Shown here: one piece after another, positions 5,418-10,068 of the stretch
How the letters are laid out: the number at the start of each line of letters is the position of its first letter
How positions within the stretch are numbered: position 1 is the stretch's first letter
DNA from: Bacillota bacterium
GTDB taxonomy: Bacteria; Bacillota; Clostridia; Acetivibrionales; DTU013
NCBI GenBank assembly: GCA_023409615.1
Contig: JAEYRF010000079.1
Span: forward strand, 1-10,068
Length of the DNA stretch: 10,068 bases
Reading direction: 5' to 3'
Notes under the pieces: model-generated
Seen by the model: the letters and a program-made list of their open reading frames with translations, nothing else
The model's database searches: none
Told to the model about the DNA's origin: nothing
Program-made: the position numbers and the translations under genes

Positions 5418-8400
5418 TTGCAGATATTTCTGAGAGTTACAAAAAAACTTATTTCTATAGTACTAATGCTCTGCATTGCGTTGCTAATTGCAGAACTGTC
5501 CCCCAACTTCAGCCAAATATCATGGAAATCAGATCAAGGGTCGACTGCGGGAAGATTCCAACCCGGCAATGTTGCAATGGCAGCGGAAGCAACGGATATC
5601 ATATATTATGGTGATCCTGCTGCGGCATCTGTTATTGGGAACCTGAACTATACTGATGTCAGTAGAACTATTTGGTCCAGAGATGCAATTTATGAAGCAG
5701 GAGCTCTTGGAATTGTTAAAGGTAATAATGAAGCAAGCAGGCGTTTCGGAAGAACTGTCCCCCTCACAAAAGAAGAGGCGCTTGCAATTGTATATAGAGC
5801 GGCAGGGCGTGAGGCTGAAGCACAACAATTAGGTATTGTTATTAACAATGGGCGTACACCAAATAATAAAAAAACAGATCCGCTGGCAGTCTGGTATGAT
5901 GGATATCTTCAAATGGCGACGAATGATGGTCTAATTTCTGCACGGGATCTGGCTGACGCACTTAATACAGATCAGGAGTCTCTGGCTGAGGATAGCTTCA
6001 GACGGAAAAATGCCGCACAAAGGCAGGAAATTGCCTATTGGCTGGCAATGGCCTTGGAAATACAGCCTGCAAGTCAACAGCAAGAATTAATGAATTATGC
6101 TGATTGGAGAAATGTTGACCCGGAAAAGATATCATATCTTGAAGCATTGTTTCAGAAGAGAATAATGACAGGAAGTGGCGGACGTATTAATCCCAGACAG
6201 TCTGTTACAAGAGAACAAGGCTCTCAGATTGTGAAGAATGCGGAGAGTGAAGTTTTAGAAGCCCTAGGCTATCTCAAAAACTCAGGGATCGTTGGAGATA
6301 TTAACCTTACAAAGGACTATACCGGCGCTAATGCTGTATCAGGGAGAAACGTCCCCATAACAAATGCTGATGGCAGTATGGCGACGATTTTAGTATCAGA
6401 TTCGACTAATACAGCTACTGGAACAAGGAGTGAAACTACGGGTACGCCACTGCTCGGGTCAGGAAGAGAGATTGTAGTCAACAGGAATGGTGTCCTTGGT
6501 AATAGCAGCCTTCTTAGAAAAGGTGATAGGATTCACTATATTACAGACAGTGCAAATATTGTTAAATATGTTTATGTCATATCAAACATCAATGATGTGA
6601 AATACCTGGCTGTGCAGGTTGATGGCGTAGACCGTGTCAATAATCTTATGTCTGTCGTTCAGTTATTTGAAATGAACTATCCCGATATTGAGAGCATTTC
6701 TTCAAATCAATCATTTAATTGGTCCAGTAATGAGATTACATCCTACAGAATATCTCCGAATGCGTTAGTTACGATCAATGGTGTCAAATCAGATATATCT
6801 TCTGTTACAGATGACGCAACAGCAATATTGACAATTGACAGCAATCATTTGATCAAAGAAGTCCAATGCGTAGATTTCGGTATTAATACCGAATCACGAA
6901 GGATAGTAAGGGGCATTGTCGAGGAGAATAACCCAAGCCTGGGCTATTTGACATTATTTAACGAAAACGGTTCGGGCACCGGGAACACTGCTGTTTTACG
7001 CACATACAATTATGTTGATCAAAATAAGACTGAAGTATATCGAAACCATAAGCTTGTTTCCACAGATAGCATCCAGGCAGGAGATACAGCCTATATCAGG
7101 CTTGACAGTGAGGGCGATATTGCTTCGATTAGTGCTGTGGACAATTATATTACCAGTTATGGCAGGGTTATTTCAAAACTTCCTTCAGAGATACTTGTCG
7201 AGTTTGAAGATGGCACTCAGCAGTTTCTATCCACGCCTGATAATGTTATCGTAATAAGGGACAGGAAACTTGTTGGACTCAATGCGCTGCATGATGGTGA
7301 TCGTGTCAGGCTCCTTCTTAATGAGACAGGGAAAACCACTGATGTTAAGGAGATAACTATAGAGGGTGAAGAGCACTATATAAGTAATATTTACAAAGGG
7401 ACAGTCACAAAAATTGATGATATATCTGACAAAATCGTAATCATGGGTTTACAGGTCTTTAACAAAGGGAAATGGGAGCGTACCGATCAGAAGGTTGTGA
7501 CCCCGATACCTCTGGCAGAGGAATTCAAAATTTTCTCCGGGGGGACAGTTCTTGATATAGAAACAGTAAACAGACTGCTCTATTCCAATGAGGCATATGT
7601 TGCAGTTGAAAAAACATATGGCGGCGGGGAACAAGCTGTTGTGTTGTCTTTCAGGAACAGTCTTGACACAATTGTTCCGACGGACACAGACACGATAACC
7701 GGAGCCACAACAGGATCAGGAGCATTCACACTTGAACGTGATAATAAAAAAGTCAACTATTCTGATGCCAGTATTATAGTGAAATATGGCAGGCTTACAA
7801 CCGGAAGCAGCCTGAATGATAAAGATAAAGCTTATCTTGCACTGGATAGAAATTATTCCACTGGTGGCTACCACGCATCTGTAGTGCAAGTTGATGAACC
7901 GCAGATCGACAATGGTCTTACTGTTTACCGCGGCAGAATTAGCGAAATCAATGAGGGCGTGAACTTTACAGTAGAATCATTCTCAATGATTCAAGGAACG
8001 GATTGGAATTATTACAATACACCTAAAACCTTTAATATCACATTTAATACGAGAGCTTTAATCGATGGTGGAGTGTTAAATATCCGTGATTTCAAGGGCT
8101 ATGGGGATGACAATTACCTAAAGAGATCGGTTTACATTGTTGCAGATGGAACGAATACAGTTTTGGTAAGTACTGCACCATTTGGCGTTGAAAGTATTAA
8201 GGGTACTGTGTATTCTATTGATGAAGATGAGATTCGTTTGTTTAAAGTACGCGCATATGACTCAACGGACTATATTTGGAAGACTAGAACAGACACGACA
8301 ATCAACATCCTTAAGAATTCAGTTATTATTCAGAACGGCAAGGTCAGCAACGCCTCAAGCATTAAGAAAGGCTCTTCCTTACGAGTGGTGAAGAAAGATG

Positions 8401-8441
8401 CAAGTGCAGCTGGGGACGGTTATATTATATTTATTGAATGA
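5418..8441 (+). CDS. Large exported S-layer homology (SLH) domain protein
   Basis: A 1007-aa surface protein, probably S-layer or cell-wall associated. The TTG start is favoured: AGGAAGG (5402-5408) lies 9 nt upstream and the signal-like N-terminus (MQIFLRVTKK, then a hydrophobic stretch 11-25) needs it. The best signal-peptidase site, AMA/AEA, is at 53-58, unusually far from the hydrophobic core. Three SLH-like domains follow: about 78-125 (WSRDAI, LTKEEA), 155-215 (degenerate, with an insertion) and 227-275 (GRINPRQSVTREQ). SLH domains bind pyruvylated wall polysaccharide. Residues from about 345 to the end form roughly eight degenerate modules of 60-100 aa, each with a beta-rich GxV..I opening and a late turn like RDRKLVGLNALHDGDRV. 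No enzyme motif is visible. Four in-gene copies of the dispersed repeat lie at 5492, 5751, 6344 and 7541. The second SLH gene follows 25 bp later. Confidence 0.85.
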   Translation: MQIFLRVTKKLISIVLMLCIALLIAELSPNFSQISWKSDQGSTAGRFQPGNVAMAAEATDIIYYGDPAAASVIGNLNYTDVSRTIWSRDAIYEAGALGIVKGNNEASRRFGRTVPLTKEEALAIVYRAAGREAEAQQLGIVINNGRTPNNKKTDPLAVWYDGYLQMATNDGLISARDLADALNTDQESLAEDSFRRKNAAQRQEIAYWLAMALEIQPASQQQELMNYADWRNVDPEKISYLEALFQKRIMTGSGGRINPRQSVTREQGSQIVKNAESEVLEALGYLKNSGIVGDINLTKDYTGANAVSGRNVPITNADGSMATILVSDSTNTATGTRSETTGTPLLGSGREIVVNRNGVLGNSSLLRKGDRIHYITDSANIVKYVYVISNINDVKYLAVQVDGVDRVNNLMSVVQLFEMNYPDIESISSNQSFNWSSNEITSYRISPNALVTINGVKSDISSVTDDATAILTIDSNHLIKEVQCVDFGINTESRRIVRGIVEENNPSLGYLTLFNENGSGTGNTAVLRTYNYVDQNKTEVYRNHKLVSTDSIQAGDTAYIRLDSEGDIASISAVDNYITSYGRVISKLPSEILVEFEDGTQQFLSTPDNVIVIRDRKLVGLNALHDGDRVRLLLNETGKTTDVKEITIEGEEHYISNIYKGTVTKIDDISDKIVIMGLQVFNKGKWERTDQKVVTPIPLAEEFKIFSGGTVLDIETVNRLLYSNEAYVAVEKTYGGGEQAVVLSFRNSLDTIVPTDTDTITGATTGSGAFTLERDNKKVNYSDASIIVKYGRLTTGSSLNDKDKAYLALDRNYSTGGYHASVVQVDEPQIDNGLTVYRGRISEINEGVNFTVESFSMIQGTDWNYYNTPKTFNITFNTRALIDGGVLNIRDFKGYGDDNYLKRSVYIVADGTNTVLVSTAPFGVESIKGTVYSIDEDEIRLFKVRAYDSTDYIWKTRTDTTINILKNSVIIQNGKVSNASSIKKGSSLRVVKKDASAAGDGYIIFIE
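5492..5504 (-). repeat. Intragenic REP-core copy in the signal region of the large SLH gene
   Basis: The + strand reads agaactgtccccc, reverse complement of GGGGGACAGTTCT. It codes for E26-L-S-P29 between the hydrophobic core (11-25) and the AMA/AEA site (53-58). It is in a different reading frame from the same DNA motif at 5751. Confidence 0.65.
5751..5763 (-). repeat. Intragenic REP-core copy in SLH domain 1
   Basis: The same 13-mer agaactgtccccc as at 5492, here coding R112-T-V-P115 in FGRTVPLTKEE. This is the loop just before the conserved TRAE-like motif of the SLH domain, so the repeat is tolerated at a structurally conserved place. Confidence 0.65.
6344..6358 (-). repeat. Intragenic REP copy identical to the ddl-upstream pair
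   Basis: gagaaacgtccccat is a 15-base exact match to 728-742 and 792-806. It codes R310-N-V-P-I314 (inside GRNVPI) in the linker between the SLH domains and the first C-terminal module. Confidence 0.7.
7541..7552 (+). repeat. Intragenic REP-core copy in a C-terminal module
   Basis: GGGGACAGTTCT, extended to six G on its 5' side, coding G-G-T710-V-L in FSGGTVLDIETVN. It is in the opposite orientation to the other three copies in this gene. It falls where sibling modules have the RDRKL or RNHKL turn. Confidence 0.65.
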
Positions 8442-8466
8442 TTAAACAAGCTGGAGGACTTATAAA

Positions 8467-9999
8467 ATGAAGAAGACACTAGTACTGCTAATTATATTTC
8501 TTATTTCTGCGCTGATGTTTCCTGGCTCAGCATTTGCACGCGAGGGAATAGTTGGCTACGAGGGGGGCATATCATCCGGGGAGGTGCCTGGAAAGACAAC
8601 GCTTGACTATCAGGAGGTTTCATTTATCAGTGGAGAACCTGTTGTGTTTAAAGGAACGCTTACCCTCAAAAAAAGTCAAAGGCAGAACAAGCTGACAACT
8701 ACATATACATATAACCTGAGAAGTGCTGAGACAGATGGATCCTTAACCCGTGTGATGGTATTCGATACCACATCAGTAACAATGGAGAATGGTCAGGTAA
8801 CAGAGTCGGCAGAGCTTGTTTCTGCAAGAGAAAATGTAAAAATCGGCGGCACTACATACAATATAGCTAACCGTAATGGCTTCGAGTTTGCCAGATCAAA
8901 CCTTATCGATTTAAAACCGGCTATACAGTATCATGCAGGTAGTGTCTGGAGTAAAAAAACATATACCGTTGATGCTGCAGCTAATGGGAATACAGTAACA
9001 GTGGAATGTACCGGGAGGTTCTATGGCTATGACCAATACTGGGGAAATGCCGAGAGTCTTCTTCTGGATTACATCATAACTGCTGAAAAATATGGAGATG
9101 ACAAGGCCGACAAATGGGGAGGCACTGCGTCGGTTGCAATATCATCTACATCAACAGAAAAACTGGATTACGAGAAGAATATGCCTAACCAGATCAGTTT
9201 TTCCGGCAGCTATGTGCAAAGTCGTATGAATAGCAATGTGATGGAATATTCTTGCCATTTGCCTGAGTTTGATGCCAACGGTGTATCAACGGACCATGTT
9301 ATTGGATACAAAGATAGCTTAAAGATCGAGACATTTCCATCTCAGAAAAGGCTGCCTACAGCGGATCCAACAAATATCAGGGGGCATTGGGCTGAAGAGG
9401 ATATTAAGATCATGTTTGGGCTTGAAGTCTTTAAAGGAAATGGCTCGAAATTTAACCCTGATCATTATATGAACAGAGCTGAATTTGCCGCTGCCATGGT
9501 GCAGATTGTAAAAGAGATTCCTACAGATCCTGCACTGACTACAAGGACAAGAACCACGGCTAGTAGAAAATCAGCAGCGACAGCGGTTGTGTCTCCGTAT
9601 AATGATGTATCTGTTGAAAACATTTATTTTTCACATATTAAAAGTGCTTTTGAACGAGGATTGCTCACGGGAAGAAATGACAACAGGTTTGCACCAAATG
9701 AGAATATAACCAAGGCGGATGCTACGTTGGCATTTATAAGAGCTCTTGGATTTGAGTACATGGCGCCAACTCCTGTTGCAGTAACCAGCTTTCGTGATAA
9801 TGATCTCATACCCGAATATGCAAGGAATGCAGCGTACGTAGCACAGAGAATAGGACTGCTGCAGGGCGATAACAAAGGCAATATGAATCCAAACAAGAAA
9901 TTAACCAAAGCGGAATGTGCGACAATGCTTAGTAATCTTATAGAATATTTACAGGATGGAATAAGAAAAGACTACAGAGAACGTTTGGTAAATTATTAA
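8467..9999 (+). CDS. Exported protein with three C-terminal SLH domains
   Basis: A 510-aa secreted, wall-anchored protein. A classic signal peptide (MKKTLVLLIIFLISALMFPGSAFA, written here as positions 1-24) ends in the AFA/REG cleavage site. Residues 25-300 are rich in Thr, Ser and beta-strand patterns and match no family I can name; two Cys (181 and 263) could form a disulfide. Three SLH domains follow at about 304-350 (GHWAEEDIK, MNRAEF), 378-432 (ITKADA) and 442-495 (LTKAEC), each with the TRAE-like motif that contacts pyruvylated wall polysaccharide. A Ser/Thr/Arg-rich linker (355-377) separates the first two. The GGAGG site (8453-8457) is 9 nt before ATG 8467, and only 25 bp separate it from the preceding SLH gene, so the two are probably cotranscribed. 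The unknown N-terminal region presumably faces outward. Confidence 0.85.
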   Translation: MKKTLVLLIIFLISALMFPGSAFAREGIVGYEGGISSGEVPGKTTLDYQEVSFISGEPVVFKGTLTLKKSQRQNKLTTTYTYNLRSAETDGSLTRVMVFDTTSVTMENGQVTESAELVSARENVKIGGTTYNIANRNGFEFARSNLIDLKPAIQYHAGSVWSKKTYTVDAAANGNTVTVECTGRFYGYDQYWGNAESLLLDYIITAEKYGDDKADKWGGTASVAISSTSTEKLDYEKNMPNQISFSGSYVQSRMNSNVMEYSCHLPEFDANGVSTDHVIGYKDSLKIETFPSQKRLPTADPTNIRGHWAEEDIKIMFGLEVFKGNGSKFNPDHYMNRAEFAAAMVQIVKEIPTDPALTTRTRTTASRKSAATAVVSPYNDVSVENIYFSHIKSAFERGLLTGRNDNRFAPNENITKADATLAFIRALGFEYMAPTPVAVTSFRDNDLIPEYARNAAYVAQRIGLLQGDNKGNMNPNKKLTKAECATMLSNLIEYLQDGIRKDYRERLVNY

Positions 10000-10028
10000 T
10001 TTTTATGGGAATCTGGAGTGTAGCCGGA

Positions 10029-10068
10029 GGGGACAGTTCTCAACTTTCAACGACCCAAAGTTGAGAAC
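10029..10068. repeat. REP palindrome, cut by the window end
   Basis: GGGGACAGTTCTCAAC begins at 10029. The arms GTTCTCAACTTT (10036-10047) and AAAGTTGAGAAC (10057-10068) pair perfectly over 12 bp around a 9-nt loop (10048-10056). Only the outer GGGGACA of the left arm is unpaired inside the window; its partner TGTCCCC would lie just past the edge. It stands 29 bp after the stop of the second SLH gene and could also act as a transcription terminator or 3' stabilising hairpin. Confidence 0.75.

Noticed and set aside
7398..7408. GGGACAGTCAC as a further repeat copy
   Set aside because: Only eight bases match the core, which is expected by chance in 10 kb. GGGGACGGTT at 8412 and GGGGACGA at 4142 were left out for the same reason.

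Overview
The window looks like a chromosomal segment of an anaerobic, low-to-mid GC Gram-positive bacterium of the Clostridia (Bacillota). The evidence is the ddl-murI-DUF1934-argS order, strong GGAGG-type ribosome binding sites, Clostridia-like protein sequences and two exported proteins with S-layer homology (SLH) domains. I cannot name a species. Every supported gene lies on the + strand.

Layout. Positions 1-440 hold the C-terminal part of a probable REP-associated tyrosine transposase (RAYT, IS200-like), cut by the window edge. Positions 441-903 are non-coding and carry two identical 18-nt repeats. Next comes a housekeeping cluster: ddl (D-Ala-D-Ala ligase), murI (glutamate racemase), a DUF1934/YwiB-family gene and argS (arginyl-tRNA synthetase). 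The last two overlap by 50 bp. Positions 5165-5417 form a second spacer with another pair of repeats, an inverted repeat and a candidate promoter. It is followed by a two-gene unit for cell-surface proteins: a 1007-aa protein with SLH domains at its N-terminus and about eight degenerate beta-rich modules, then a 510-aa protein with three SLH domains at its C-terminus. The window ends inside a large palindrome.

Function. ddl and murI make the two D-amino-acid inputs of peptidoglycan (D-Ala-D-Ala and D-Glu). The SLH proteins should bind the secondary polysaccharide attached to that peptidoglycan. Most of the window therefore concerns the cell envelope, with argS as the translation gene in the cluster.

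Most interesting signal. A short repeat, GGGGAC followed by AG, GT or GC and then TTCT(C), occurs ten times on both strands. Five copies are intergenic and arranged as direct pairs or a palindrome. The other five are inside genes: one in ddl and four in the large SLH gene. The in-gene copies are read in several frames and both orientations, so the DNA rather than the peptide is what recurs. The probable RAYT at the left edge is the kind of enzyme known to disperse such repeats. The genic spread could also suit an uptake- or recombination-type signal sequence, but that is a hypothesis.
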